Below, piece after piece: positions 22,760 through 34,848 of a DNA stretch of 64,000 bases. This DNA comes from Synaphobranchus kaupii (lineage: Eukaryota; Chordata; Actinopteri; Anguilliformes; Synaphobranchidae). Position numbers and translations under genes: made by a program. The stretch covers positions 66,239,027-66,303,026 of the forward strand of contig CM056378.1 of the NCBI GenBank assembly GCA_029718625.1. The letters are read 5' to 3'. The notes beneath the pieces were generated by a model. It searched no databases and was not told the origin of the DNA. It saw only the letters and a program-made list of their open reading frames with translations. Numbering within the stretch: the first letter of the stretch is position 1; every line of letters starts with the position of its first letter.

Positions 22760-24350
22760 GGACCCCCCTTCTAAGGGATGGCTTCAGGCGATCCCTCAGC
22801 CTTGTTTCTACAAAAATCTCTAATTAGAGTAGGATCCAAGATGTTCCTGGAGGGAACCCAGCAACGCTCCTCAGGCCCATAACCCTCCCAGTCCACTAAA
22901 AACTGAAAACCTCTGCCCACATGTCTCTCAGCCAAAATACGCCGAACGGTACAAATACACCGTACAAAAACCGGGGGGGAGGCCGCGGCTTATCAGCCGG
23001 GGCGAGGGCACTAACAAGCACAGGTTTCAGGCGGGAGACTTGGAAGGTGGGATGGATGCGCATGGAGGAAGGCAACTGGAGACGCACAATAACCGGGTTG
23101 AGTTTTCAAATTATTTTAAAAGGACCCATGAACCGAAGCTTGAGTTTATGAGATTCAACTCGCAAGGGAAGGTCCCATGTGGAAAGCCACACTCGTTGCC
23201 CCACCCAGTAGGAGGGAGCAGGACGACGACGCCTGTCGGCCACCGCCTTCTGCTTAGCCAAAGCGCGCAATAGAGAGGAACGCACACGCTTCCAAACCGC
23301 TCGACACCTGCGAACAAAGGAAGCGGCGGATGGAACCTCCACGTCTCTCTCCAGCTCAGGAAATAAGGGAGGCAAATAACCCAACTGAGCCTCAAAAGGA
23401 GAGAGACCAGTGGAAGCGTTACGCAAGGTGTTCTGAGCGTATTTGGCCCAGGCGAGATGACGACTCCAGGACGTGGGATTGGACGCAGCCAGATACCGAA
23501 GGGTGCTCTCCACGCTCATCCGGTTTAATATTCTTTGACCTGGGGCGATAGGTCAGAATAAAATGAAACCTGGTAAAGAATAAAGCCCAACGGGCTTGAC
23601 GTGAGTTGCGTGTCTTAGCCTGTTGGATATACTCTAGATTTTTATAGTCTGTCCAGACCGTGAAGGGGTGCTCCGCTCCTTCCAACTAATGGTGCCATTC
23701 CTCCAACGGCAGCTTGATCGCCAACAGCTCACAATCTCCAACATCGTAATTCCCCTCAGCCGATGTAAGGGCACGAGAAAAATACGTGCAAGGGTGAAGC
23801 TTGCAGTCCAGCGGCGAGTGTGGGGAGAGAATGGCCCCAACCCCCAGCTCAGAGGCGTCAACCTCTACCACAAAGGGGAGGGAGGGATTGGGAGTTATAA
23901 GGATGGGCTCGGAGCAGAACCTCCTCTTTAGCTTGGTGAAAGCCGCTTCAGCCCTAGAATTCCACTGGAAGTGAGCCGGAAGTGGACTCTGGAGTCTCGG
24001 AAGAAGCATCAGATGATCTGTCCCAGTTAAAATCAGAAACAGAAAAATCATCATCTGCAAAGGGGTCCCAGGATAGACTCTCCTCTTTACTCCCAACGGA
24101 AAAACCATCCTGGCCGAAATGAAATGCCGCCTCCTCAGAATCACTTTTGGAACTGAGCTCGAAGACATCAGGGACGGAGCCCGAGGAAGGATAGCTAACA
24201 GTCCGACAATGAGAGTGACACAGGACCCCACTGGTGAATAGGATCTCTATCTCTGCCCCAACTGACGTGAGGGTCGTGTAACCCAAGCCATGAATGTCCC
24301 AACACAAGTGGGTAAGAAAAAATCTTATTCTCTCCGAGTGACCCACGGCG
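22760..24350 (-). pseudogene. Ty3/gypsy chromovirus pol relic, internally deleted
   Basis: Minus-strand order: a protease-region remnant near 24340-24230, a junction, then RNase H ([58 protein letters not shown]), [15 protein letters not shown], a second junction, the integrase C-terminal half ([24 protein letters not shown]) and [13 protein letters not shown]. The reverse transcriptase between protease and RNase H, and the integrase core, are missing. Several frame shifts are present. Retrotransposition competence is lost. Related to 25739-28135. Confidence 0.82.
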
Positions 24351-24359
24351 AGAGATGCG

Positions 24360-25598
24360 CATCTGGGAATCTGTGCATCAGTCTTTCAGGCATGGAGGTG
24401 CCCCCCCATAATTAATTATGTTTTCTATCTCCATTTGGCATACGATTTTACCGCTTTCTGTGGGGCTTTACCGTTACCTGGGAATTAGGTGTAGCCAACC
24501 ACTGTTCTCCAACCATAGTTTGCAAATTAGTTGGTTAGCAAAGCTAGTTTCTGTGAATGCGCGGGTGGAACCCTAGTGGAAGTTTTCATATGCTTGCAGT
24601 TGATTGGAAAAACCTGTGAACTTTTAATTTGGAAAAGTTGTTTCTGAGACATCCGGTTTTTAATTGTGGCTTCCTGGTGTAGGTTTGCGTTTCTCTCTTT
24701 ACAAATTCCAAACATACGGTTACAGTTCTATTTTGGTGCCAACCATACTGACAAACCGCATTTATGTAGACAATAGAGCGCACACTCCTATAATGAGTTC
24801 CGCACGTATAGATAAAAAAATTATTGTACACAAATCAGGTTTTACATTTACACTTCAAAAAATTTTAGTTACAAATTTAGATTTTACATTTTCAATTTGA
24901 CTTACATTTGCGAATGTCAATTTACGATTTTAAGTTTACATTTGCAATTTGAGTTACATTTGCGAATCTCAATTTACGTTTACGAAATGTTTTTGCAGCT
25001 ATCTAACTCCATACCTCATCTCCCTCTTTTTCTTACATAGCCTATGTGACTCTCAAATTCTTCCACAACATCTTTACTTCCTCAACTATAAGATACATAG
25101 TAGCTACGCTATCGCTGTTAAATACAGAAAACACACCTGCCGATAAGAAAGCACCGCCTGTTTTAGCAGCATAGGTAGAAGATGTTCCTCATGATTAGGC
25201 TATATCGTCTGGTTGACTGGTGTTACAGTTGTGACAACAAACAAACCAATTGTGCAGAGAATGATAACTTGAATTGACAACTGATAGAGGCTGATAAGGA
25301 TATACACTAATGGTTTCGCAAGCGGTGACACTTTCCCTGTGTCACAAAATTTGGGTGTTCTTAATTAGGCCTAATTAGTTTTAATTTCAAATTTCAGTGA
25401 AATAAGAATATACTATAATTGGGACGTTGACGACCCAACACAAGGGGGACACAGTGGCATGGAAGTTTCTAGACTGCTTTGATTGGGGGAGCATCAAGAG
25501 ATGTTGGTATGGCACAATGGGGAAACAAACTAGTGATGGGTGTGGGGGTCCTCCCCCAGAATATTTTGAGCCTTTAAAAACTCATTTAATTTCTACAC
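24360..25598. other. Unassigned interval with TTACATTTGCGAAT micro-repeats
   Basis: No gene is visible. Around 24865-24990 the phrases CTTACATTTGCGAAT, GTTACATTTGCGAATCTCAA and TCAATTTACG recur at short spacing, a small degenerate tandem repeat. Confidence 0.35.
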
Positions 25599-25738
25599 TG
25601 TCATGGTTATTGGCAGCCTCTGTGGTTTCTGCGATCGTTATTCGATTTGGTGTCGTTGGGATGCTCTATCTGATTTTTTCCGCCTCTACTCCGGTTTTTG
25701 GATATCGCTCAGCTATTATTCCTATCCCCTGTTTTCCC
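25599..25738 (+). mobile_element. Truncated 5' LTR of gypsy element
   Basis: Starts TGTCATGGTTATTGGCAGCC and runs parallel to 28136-28265. It stops after ATTATTCCTATCCC, where the sequence jumps straight into reverse transcriptase. The rest of the LTR, the primer-binding site, gag and protease are absent. Confidence 0.75.
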
Positions 25739-28135
25739 CAGCCGGCGCTGGTTTTTTCTTTGTTAAGAAAAAAGATGGAGGCCTGAGACCCTGTATAGAC
25801 TATAGGGGCCTCAATGACATCACCATTAAAAACAGGTATCCTCTTCCACTCATGAACTCTGCATTTGAGCGCTTACAGGGGGCATCGGTTTTTTCTAAAC
25901 TTGACCTTCCCCACGCCTACAATCTTATGCGCAGTTGTGAGGGCGAAGAGTGGAAGACAGCGTTTAACACGCACCACGGAGACTATGAGTACCGGGTGAT
26001 GCCGTTTGGTCTCCCCCCCTCTATCTTTCAGGCGTTAGTGAACAATGTTTTGAGAGAAATGCTGGAGAAATTTGTTTTCATTTACTTAGACGACATTTAA
26101 ATTTTTTCTCCAGATTTCTCATCCCACATCGCTCATGTTAGGCAGGTTTTGGAAGCACTTCTTAAAGCCCAACTATTTGTTAAGGCAGAGAAATGCGCTT
26201 TCCACACCACTTCTGTCTCCTTTTTGGGGTTCATTGTGGCAGTAAGGTGTTTATGATCCAGAAAGAATTTTAGTGGTTAAGAACTGGCCCACGCCCAATT
26301 CTGTGAAGCACGTACAACGCTTCTTGGGTTTCGCAAATTTTTATCGGAGATTTATCTGTAATTTTAGCACGGTAGCTGCCCCCATCCCAGCCCTCACTAA
26401 AAAGACATCTCCTGCTCACTTCCAGTGGAATCCTAGGGCTGAGGCAGCTTTCCCTGAGCAAAAAAGGAGGTTCTGCTCCGACCTACCCTGATAACTCCCA
26501 ATCCCTCCCTAGAGTAGAGGTCGACGCCTCTGAGCTGGGGGTTGGAGCCATTCTTTCCCAACACTCTCCGCTGAACCGCAAGCTTCACCCATGCGCGTAT
26601 TTCTCTCGTATTCTTACATCTTCCGAGAGAAATTACGATGTTGGAGATCGGGAGCTGTTGGCGGTCAAATTGGCATTGGAGGAATGGCGCCATTAGTTAG
26701 AGGGTGTGGAGCATCCCTTTACAGTCTGGACTTTATTTTTCGCCAGGTTTAATTTTATCCTCACCTATCATCCCGGGTCGAAGAATATTAAACCTGATGC
26801 GTTGTCACGCATTTTTGACCGGTTTGACAAGGAGTCACTCCCGAGCCTGTGGTCCCCAGCTCTCAGATTGTGGCCCCGGTTATGTGGGCTATTGAGGCGG
26901 CTGTGCAAAAGGCGCTGCGTTCGGATCCCGGGTGTTCACCGGACCAAGGAATTTATTTCCCGCTGGTTTTGGTGGCCCAAACCTGAGAGCGATGTGCAGG
27001 AATTTGTCACCGCATGTACTATTTGTGCTCGTAACAAGGGTTCGCGGCTTTCTCCTTCGGTTCTCTTACGTCCACTTCCCATTCCCAGTCGCCCCTGGAG
27101 TCACATCGCCCTTGATTTTGTCACCGGTTTGCCATCCCATGGGAACACCGTTATCTTGGTGGTGGTTGATCGGTTTTTGAAGGCGGCGCACTTCATCGCG
27201 CTGCCCAACTGCCTCAGTTAATGGTGGACGGCGTTTTTAGGGTGAAGGGCCTTCCTCTGGATGTGGTGTCGGATCACGGTCCCAAATTTGCCGCTAGATT
27301 CTGGCGCTCCTTTTGTACAATGATGGGGGCATCCGTCAGTCTTTCATTCGGGTTCCATCCGGAGACCAACAGACAGACTGAGCGCACTAACCAGAGTATG
27401 GAGAGCACCCTTCGGTGTCTGGCTGCTGCCAACCCCACGTCCTGGAGTCGCCACCTCGCCTGGGCAGAGTACGCTCATAATACCTTGCGTAACGTGTCCA
27501 CTGGTCTCTCTCCTTTTGAGGCTCAGTTTGGATATTTACCTCCCTTGTTTTCTGAGCTGGAGAGAGATGCAAAGGTTCCTTCCGCTGCTTCCTTCGTTCA
27601 CAGGTGTCGAGCGGTCTGGAGGCGGGTACACTCCTCTCTATTGCGCATTTCGGCCAAACAGAAAGTTGTGGCCGACAGGCATCGTCATCCTGCTCTTCCC
27701 TACCGGGTGGGGCAACGAGTGGGGCTTTCCACACGGGACCTACCCTTGCGAGTTGAGTCTCGTAAACTCGCGCCTCAGTTCATGGGCCCTTTTAAAATCA
27801 TTCAGAAACTCAACCCAGTTACTGTGCGCCTTCAGTTGCCGTCCTCCATGTGCATCCATCCTACCTTCCATGTCTCTCGCTTAAAATCGGTGCTCGTTAG
27901 CACTCTCGCCTTGGCTGACAAGCCGCTGCCTCCCCCCCGTTTCTTGGAGGGAGGTACGGTGTATACCATTCGGCGAATTTTGGCGTGTGAGCAGATGCTA
28001 CAAGTTTTTGGTGGACTGGGAGGGTTATGGCCCTGAGGAGCGCTGCTGGGTACCCTGCAGGAACATCTTGGATCCTGCATTTATTAAAGACGTCCGTAGA
28101 AGCAAGGCTGAGGGATCCTTAGAAGGGGGGTCCTG
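25739..28135 (+). pseudogene. Ty3/gypsy chromovirus pol relic: RT, RNase H, integrase, chromodomain
   Basis: Domains on the plus strand: reverse transcriptase (25745-26100) with [28 protein letters not shown] and the YLDDI box, stopped at once by TAA at 26098; RNase H (26400-26700); HPFTVWT; integrase with a TACTICAR zinc-binding part, the ALDFVTGLP, SDHGPKF and NRQTERTNQ catalytic motifs and a stop near 27220; then HPTFHVSRL. A chromodomain, [16 protein letters not shown], follows in another frame at about 28005. Chromodomains in this place define chromoviruses and target integration to marked chromatin. Multiple stops and shifts show it is dead. A purine tract GAAGGGGGGTCC precedes the 3' LTR. 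Confidence 0.88.
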
Positions 28136-28298
28136 TCATGGTTATTGGCAGCCTCTGTGGTTTCTGCGGTCGTTATTCGATTTGGCTTCGTTGGGATGCT
28201 CTATCAAATTTTTTCTGCCTCTACTCCGGTTTTTGGATATCGCCCAGCTATTATTCCTATCACCTGTTTTGAGTTTCCTGCCGGTTATAAATAGCCAG
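28136..28298 (+). mobile_element. Truncated 3' LTR of gypsy element
   Basis: Starts TGTCATGGTTATTGGCAGCC directly after the purine tract and includes CGGTTATAAATAGCC, a promoter-like box. It breaks off at about 28298, where sequence of the piggyBac-like family begins. It is near-identical to the truncated 5' LTR over their shared length. Confidence 0.75.
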
Positions 28299-28395
28299 GA
28301 CTATTATTTGCTTTCCATTGGGTTTTAAAACTGTCAAATGTTCCAGTCAATAGCCAAGACTCTTATCTTTCAGACAAGCCCTCATTCAACACGAA
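28299..28395 (-). mobile_element. piggyBac-like copy C, distal piece
   Basis: This is the reverse complement of about 955-1045 in copy A (CATTGGGTTTTAAAACTGTC, CTTTCAGACAAGCCCTCA). The copy resumes at about 30648 after two DNA transposons. Confidence 0.65.
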
Positions 28396-28429
28396 GGCTT
28401 TGGAAGTCACGTAGATACAGCTCCGTGCA

Positions 28430-29093
28430 GCGTTCACACAGTGGGCGGTAGATGGCAGGACGGTAGACGGTACAACGGTAGGGACGTAGTTGACGGTACA
28501 CAAATGTCCGTCGCGGCAACGCATTGTTTATATCCATTGCCATATTTACGGTCCGCGCGTGACAGATTACCAGTGTACTAAAGAGCGACTTTGCAAAATG
28601 GACCGTGACCGAAAGTGTATTTATACATTGTGTATGTGTATTACTGCATTGTTTCAGTCTGTCTTCATAAATGGGCGGTGTGTGTATGTATCATAATGTC
28701 AGCTAGTTTAGGTACCTTTGCTAGCTAGTTAGTTACACCTCAAATCATAGACAGAAAAGCTTTTGAAAATTTTCCATGCTGCAGCCTTTTAGTCAAGATC
28801 TGTTTTTTTAAAAACTTTTTGGTTCGATATTTCCTCCCTCCTCTCTCGCTCTCTACCACGAAGTTGCACGAACTTCTCATCCATTTTGAAACGGACCACT
28901 TCTGTTCCAGCAGCACGTGACCCTACCGCAGCGGTAGACGGCAAAAATAAAAATATTTTTTATTCTGACGGCAAGATCGTCCTGCCGTCGGCGTTTTTGC
29001 CGTCGACTGCCGTCTTGCCGTCGTTGTCTCATTGAAAACAATGACATCTGGTTTCATCCTGCCGTCTACCGTCCGGTGTGTGAACGGCCTTTA
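28430..29093. mobile_element. MITE with CCGTCTACCGTC-type inverted repeats
   Basis: The left end GTTCACACAGTGGGCGGTAG and right end CTACCGTCCGGTGTGTGAAC are imperfect inverted repeats. Sub-terminal DNA is dense in GGTAGACGG / CCGTCTACC and GCCGTC words. There is no coding capacity. It sits inside piggyBac-like copy C and directly abuts the next element. Exact outer ends and target duplication are not clear. Confidence 0.68.
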
Positions 29094-30643
29094 AAGCCCA
29101 ACGCACACAGCCCGACTGAACAAATCTAGACTCATCTCAACTGAACTGGTAGAATTCTAGAACAGTTTTGCTCAGATATTCTCAGATTTCTTCTGGCAAC
29201 TGGGGGTCGCACACTGGAGCCACTGGAAAAAACAGAGAAATTCCAACTGCCAACTAGCTGATAGCCGCAACAAAAAACAGGTCCTTGCTTACGTTCTACA
29301 AAAATGGTTTTTGAGCAACTAGCTAATGCTTCCGCTTTTTTATTAAAACTATTAATATGAAGTGGGACCGAAGTTATAGCTTGTCCTTCTGCCCAGAGTT
29401 TTAAACCATTAGTAGGCTAGCTTACAATAACATAATTAAAATCCACACCTTTAACTCAAGTTTTAATTCAAAGTTGATCTCAACAAAGGTATTTCCATGC
29501 ATTGTTCAAAAATATTAAAATGTGCTTTATTAAAAAGCTGAAGCTGTTGTTTTAAAAAAAAAAAAACATATCAGCTAAGCTGTCATTTAAGGTAAAAATA
29601 AATGGTCAAACTGTGTGTGCAGGCTTTAGGGTAGCCTACAACAAAAAATGTAATCACAGATAGCTTTTGCCTTCGTATTGCGATCTGAATAAGCTTTACT
29701 TGCACAATCATAAAGACAGGTTTTGTTCGACCACAAATCAATTAGTAGGTCCTCTCGGTCTCTCGTGCAGAAGTTGGCCATAGGCTATTTGTGTGAAACG
29801 TTATCCATGTAGCTACAGATACCTGCGCGAACAGCAGTTCAACCAGTTGTAGGCTACGTTCTTGTAGTCTGACTTGTAGTCAGTTTTGCAGGGTAGCCTA
29901 TATTAATATAATTATATTAGGCCATTAACTGTATCTTAATTTGCCTACCATTATGTTTTCGTAGCCTATCCACAAAGCAATGGACAAGTGTAGCTCAGTC
30001 ACCTACCGCAAAATACGTTGAGCCAAATCAAATTATTAGCATCAGGACAGTTGACAGGCTTTTGAGGATGAAAGCTGGAGGAACTATTGTGTAATTTTAT
30101 TTTATTTTACAAAGTTGACACATAGGCTACTGAGACTGTGGGTTAGCCATAGGCCTACACATGTGTCGGTACACTGCTATTCAGGACTCTCCTCGCTGCT
30201 TCCAGGTGACTTGTGCATTCGTTTACACAATGCAAAACGCAATCAGTTAGCCATTTCCCGAGATTACTATGATTTACTCAAAGTTGCATACACATTGTAT
30301 GAACAATACGGAAATCACTGTGCTGATGTTTACATATAGCCTATTCCCAGCCAAGTGAAACAGGAAACATGAATTGTGACGCAATTTTATCTAGTAGTTC
30401 TAATAAAATAGCGCCTGTTTATTGGCTGAAAATCGTTCTACCAGTTTTTGTCTGTTTTAAACTGAAAATCTGAGTCCATCCAAGACTGAGATCCAACATG
30501 CTCAATCTTCAAGTCTGAGAAAATCTCTACCAAAAACTGGATTTTTTCAGTTCTTTTACGTGCACACAGACCGACTGATAAAAACCAGTTGAGTTGAGAT
30601 GAGTCTAGATTTCTTCAGTCGGGCTGTGTGCGTCGGGCTTAAG
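29094..30643. mobile_element. Non-autonomous DNA transposon with CGCACACAGCCCGACTGA ends, about 1.55 kb
   Basis: The left end AAGCCCAACGCACACAGCCC continues through GACTGAACAAATCTAGACTC; the right end is its reverse complement (GTCGGGCTGTGTGCGTCGGG). The inverted repeat extends over 50 bases with few mismatches. TTAA lies at each border, allowing one ragged base. No transposase is visible. The style of the ends resembles 19149-21137. Confidence 0.78.
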
Positions 30644-30647
30644 AGGA

Positions 30648-31230
30648 AGAGGCACCCAGGCGTATTTAATGTACTAAGATGGCGCAGTGTTTTTAGCTTG
30701 GAGCTAGCTACATTCCGCTTACTAATAAAGCATAATTCATTAGATAACAGCTGCTGTTCAGCTTTTTACTTTACAGTCTTTTTCATACAGTTTTTGGTTA
30801 GTTATGTCTAGGTTATTCAGGCGTTTCTCCTTGCAGCAGGTCCTAGCCCAAAGCTGTTTTTGCTGTCTTGTCTCAGTGACGCTGAGTGGTATAAGGTAAC
30901 AGATTCTTTTGTCGGTATACCCGTGTGAATTCACTATTATGTATAAAACGAAGCCCTCTGAATTAAATGAATATAGCTAACATTACTATATTCTAACACT
31001 GGCAAGTTAGCCAGCAAAATTACACATAGCAGCTAGCTATCTATTTGTGTCTGAGATGAGCTGTTCCGAGTTTTTTATTGGTATGAAATGGCATCTGAAG
31101 TGTTTGTTTAGTAGTTATTGTTCCATATGAGTAAATTGTTCTGTATGCAGTACAGCAGGCTGTGCAGGTAAACAAATGAGCAATTTATGCATGACCATGA
31201 TTGGCCTATTTTGCCCTTGGTAGGAAGAGT
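30648..31230 (-). mobile_element. piggyBac-like copy C, proximal piece
   Basis: The reverse complement of copy A about 350-920 (for example AAGATGGCGCAGTG, GTCTAGGTTATTCAGG). It then jumps near 31192 to the family start (TTGCCCTTGGTAGGAAGAG), bordered by TTAA at 31231-31234. The part between is deleted. Together with 28299-28395 it forms one copy split by two insertions. Confidence 0.72.
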
Positions 31231-31313
31231 TTAAATTAGGTATACAGAATCCTTAGACAAAGACTTACATACAAATGCATAGGCCTATCATTGTATGGAT
31301 AATTCATACTTAC

Positions 31314-31458
31314 TTGTCCTCAAAAGATCTATGCCTTCAATGAAATTTGCTTCGTCCTCACTGGCACAGCTGTCTGGCGCAGAATCACCGTCATCCTCCT
31401 CATTGCTGTTTGCAAAAATAAAGTCTAAAGTTTGCTCTGCTATACGCTTCTTTGCCAT
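31314..31458 (-). pseudogene. Possible first coding exon of a piggyBac-type transposase
   Basis: The minus strand from ATG at 31458 encodes an acidic N-terminus (MAKKRIAEQTLDFIF, then NSNEEDDGDSAPDS, then EDEANFIEGIDLL), ending in a good splice donor (ACAAGTAAGTATG). PiggyBac-derived transposases often begin with a short basic stretch, a small helix and an acidic low-complexity tail, which is the only basis for this call. The catalytic DDD core is not found in the window. It could instead be an exon of an unrelated gene. It lies 84 bp outside the TTAA border of copy C. Confidence 0.35.
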
Positions 31459-31484
31459 CTTTATTGGAAAATGGGACGCACCAC

Positions 31485-31960
31485 ACGGTCGTACAGCGGA
31501 CAGAGGCACAGACTTTTCAGTATGTGCAGTTGCGCCCCGACGATCAGGGGTTTGATCCCCAGTCCTGCCATAGCCGAGTATGGCCGGTGCCTCGAGGGAG
31601 TGGCAATTGGCGGCCGCTCCCGGGCGGGGGGAGGGACTCGGCAGGGGAGAATCGTCGGATCATCGCCTTCGGCAAGCTGCATTCACGGTCAGGTTTAGGA
31701 AAAAATCTTTATTTCCCAAGTTACCCCTATGAGGGCCCCTTGGGAAAGAAAAGTTTGCACTGGCCATTTAGTGTACTGCAGCCTTTCACGGTCAGGGCTT
31801 AGAGGAGGTGCCCTACTACCGGCTGACGGGGTTGTAACGGCAAAGTCTCAAGCGGTTGCTACATGGGAAATTGAATCATATAGGGGTGCAATTGGCTACT
31901 AAATTGGGAGAAAAATGGGAAAAAATCTGAAACAAATAAAAAAATAAATTAAACTTCAAA
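31485..31960 (+). mobile_element. tRNA-derived SINE, second copy of the 2725-3118 family
   Basis: Head GTACAGCGGACAGAGGCACA, a B-box-like GGGGTTTGATCCCCAG, a GC-rich body (GAGGGAGTGGCAATTGGCGG) and an A/T-rich tail with GGAGAAAAATGGGAAAAAAT. It includes a middle section (31680-31850) not present in the other copy. Confidence 0.68.
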
Positions 31961-32227
31961 ACGCACCAAAAAACAGTGAAGCACATTCTGTTCAGTATGA
32001 GCGCATTTGTTAGCAGAACAATGTGATAACGATTGTAAGGATGCTCTTCACGTTCAAATTAGAACACTATACCATTTGGATAAGGCATAACAGTACAAGG
32101 CACGATGAGTAGCTAATACTATAGGAATGCAAACTAGATACTTTACGCAAGTGGATGGGTCAGTCCAGGCGCGCTGGAATCATTTCAAAAGTGCGGGGGC
32201 CAAAAAAAATGTTTTCATTCATATATA

Positions 32228-32784
32228 CAGTTGAAGTCGGAAGTTTACATACACGTAGGTTAAAGTCATTCAAACTCATTTTTAACCACTCCACAGATTT
32301 CATGTTAGAAAACTATAGTGTTGGCAAGTCAGTTAGGACATCTACTTTGTGCATGACACAAGTAATTTTTCCATCAATTGTTTACAGACAGATTATTTCA
32401 CTTTTAATTCACTATATCACAATTCCAGTGGGTCGGAAGTTTACATACACTAAGTTGACTGTGCCTTTAAATTTTTAATATTTGGTCGCATATACTTTGG
32501 CTTTGCATGCCATGACTTCCTGATGTCTGTGACCCAACAACATCAAAAGACTCTTGTTATCTTATTTTCTGGTACTCTTACACGCGATACTATAATGTCT
32601 CTGCATTTGAATGGATCTCTATGGGAATTGGGGGGTGGGACTAGATTTAGCTGTAAATTATGCTGGAACAGTATGGAATACATGATTAGTAAAATGGCTG
32701 TAAGTCATCAAGGGTCTGAGGTATCAAACAAGCCTCAAACCATCACTCTGCTGCCAGATATGCAGTATATATAGATGGATCACT
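32228..32784 (+). mobile_element. Tc1-derived palindromic element, left arm
   Basis: Bounded by TA, the arm starts CAGTTGAAGTCGGAAGTTTA, the outer direct repeat of Sleeping-Beauty-type Tc1 ends. A second, inner copy (CCAGTGGGTCGGAAGTTTAC) lies at about 32426. The DNA from 32430 to 32784 is matched in reverse complement at 34849-35143 and 37334-37551, so the element is a large foldback. No transposase is present. Confidence 0.85.
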
Positions 32785-32788
32785 TTAA

Positions 32789-34844
32789 CCTCTTCCTACC
32801 AAGGGCAAAATATACCAACTTTTGCCTGGTTTCACTAGTGACCAACAAAGCTGTTTATCTCAAAAACTGTAAAGGCTACAAATATGGGTCATAGCTTTTA
32901 TTAAAACAGAGAACTGCAGTATTATTACTAAGTAGTCATAATTCATTTACATACACTTTTTGCTACTTAACTACAACAATGTATGTACAGAAATTGTGAA
33001 AAAACTAAAAAACGGGTACCTACATTAAAATTTCAGATTTTTTACCTGATGAGCTACAAGAGCTATGGAGGAAATAACTCCTCTTTCTGATTCCTCAATA
33101 TGCTGCCTATCTCTACTAAAAATATGGTGTCAATATCTCAAACCATTCAAATTCTACAGAGCTTTTTTTCAGGTGAACCATTTTGGTTACCAAACTTGGC
33201 ACAAATTGGAAAATGGCAAGGTTCCAGAAACGTTTCAATATGATTTATTTTATTTTAGGTTTTACAATAAAATTTGATAATTGGCAATAAAAGTTCATTT
33301 TTAGATGTGTTTTTGGTGTGTTTTACACAACTAACTAGCCTACCCGGGGTCCCCAAAAAGCTCTCCAAACCCATGTAGCAGCACAGTGAATCTTGTATTC
33401 CACCAGAGCCCCATTAGCCAGAAATGAGTCCAGGTATATGCAAACGGGATATAAAATCAAATGTGCACCCTAGATTAAAAAAAACCCTGCATAATAATCA
33501 ACAACAACAAACTCATCCTCATGTTATCTCTCCCTCATGTTATGTCATGTATAAATTGCTCATTCGTTTACCTGCACAGCCTGCTGTACTGCATACAGAA
33601 CAATTTAATCATCTGGAACAAAACAAACCCTTCAGACGCCATTTCATTCAAAAGAATCTCGGAACAGCTTGTCTCAGACACAAATAGATAGCTAGCTGCT
33701 ATGTGTAATTTTGCTGGCTAGCTTTCCATTGTTACAATATAGTAATGTTAGCTATATTCATTTAATTCAGAGGGATTCGTTTTATACATAACAGTGAATT
33801 CGCACTGGTATACCAGCAAAAAAACAATTCTGTTACCTTAGACCACTCAGCGTCACTGAGACCGCAAAACCATATTTGGGCTAGGACCTGCTGCACGGAG
33901 AAACTCCTGAATAACCTAGACATAACTAACCAAAAACTGTATGAAAGAGACTGTAAAGTAAAAAGATAAACAGTTACCCTATGAATTGTGCTTTGCTAAA
34001 CAGAATGTAGCGAGCTACGCTACAATGTAAAAACACTGCGCCATCTTGGTTCGATAATTACGCTTGGTTGCCTCCTCCTCTTACGCGGGGCTGTATCTTT
34101 TTGACTTACGAGGGCTTTGTGTTGAATGAGGGCTTTTCTGAAAGATAAGAGTTTTAGCTATTGGCTGGAATATTTGACAGACAGTTTTAAAACCCAATGG
34201 AAAGCAAATAATACTCGAAGTGGAGGCGGGTCGATGCAAGTTTTTCCCACTTTAGATAGGCCTATTGTGCCATCAGTCAAAGAAATACACCCAATTGACA
34301 ACGGTTTTGCATAAATCTCTGCAATCAAGTACAAGACCACGTTCGCTAAAATATACTAAGCCACGGGATTGGTACTCCAGAAACTGGCTGAGTTTTGCAA
34401 CGCCAAACTGTACACAGCCGAACTACTCGTAATGAAGTGCAGAAAAGCACAAGTCGGTTTAAAATTGGAAAAAAATCATGTACAGACGTATGAAAGTTTT
34501 AAAGTATTTTTTCTTGAAGCCTAAAGGTATAATGATTTTTCAAACCAAAGTTTTGTGAAATACAATTAAGCAGAACAGTTTACCAGCACATTATTTATGG
34601 TGTGACATCAGGCTGCAATACGTTTGAGAATTATGTCAGAGTTTCCAACGTTATTTACAAAGTTTTAACTCGACATTTTGGGCCTAAAAAACACTTTCCC
34701 AGAAAGAATGGATATATCTTAAGGATATTTAATCAAAATATTGTGGTGAGCAGTTTATTATATATTATTAAATTAATCAAATGTATAATTTAATAACTTA
34801 CGTAATGCCCGCGTTACCGCCAAGGGGCGTTTGGCAGCAAGAGG
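32789..34844 (+). mobile_element. piggyBac-like non-autonomous element, full copy B (2,056 bp)
   Basis: TTAA at 32785-32788 and 34845-34848 flanks CCTCTTCCTACCAAGG at the start and TTGGCAGCAAGAGG at the end; 11 of the first 13 terminal bases are inverted-repeat matches. It interrupts the Tc1-derived palindrome, whose arms match each other on either side. No transposase frame exists. This is the reference copy for the fragments at 1-1821, 28299-31230 and 62312-63789. Confidence 0.8.
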
Positions 34845-34848
34845 TTAA

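Noticed and set aside
31295..31802. Plus-strand frames of 86-116 codons
   Set aside because: They run across a SINE and the opposite strand of the candidate transposase exon.
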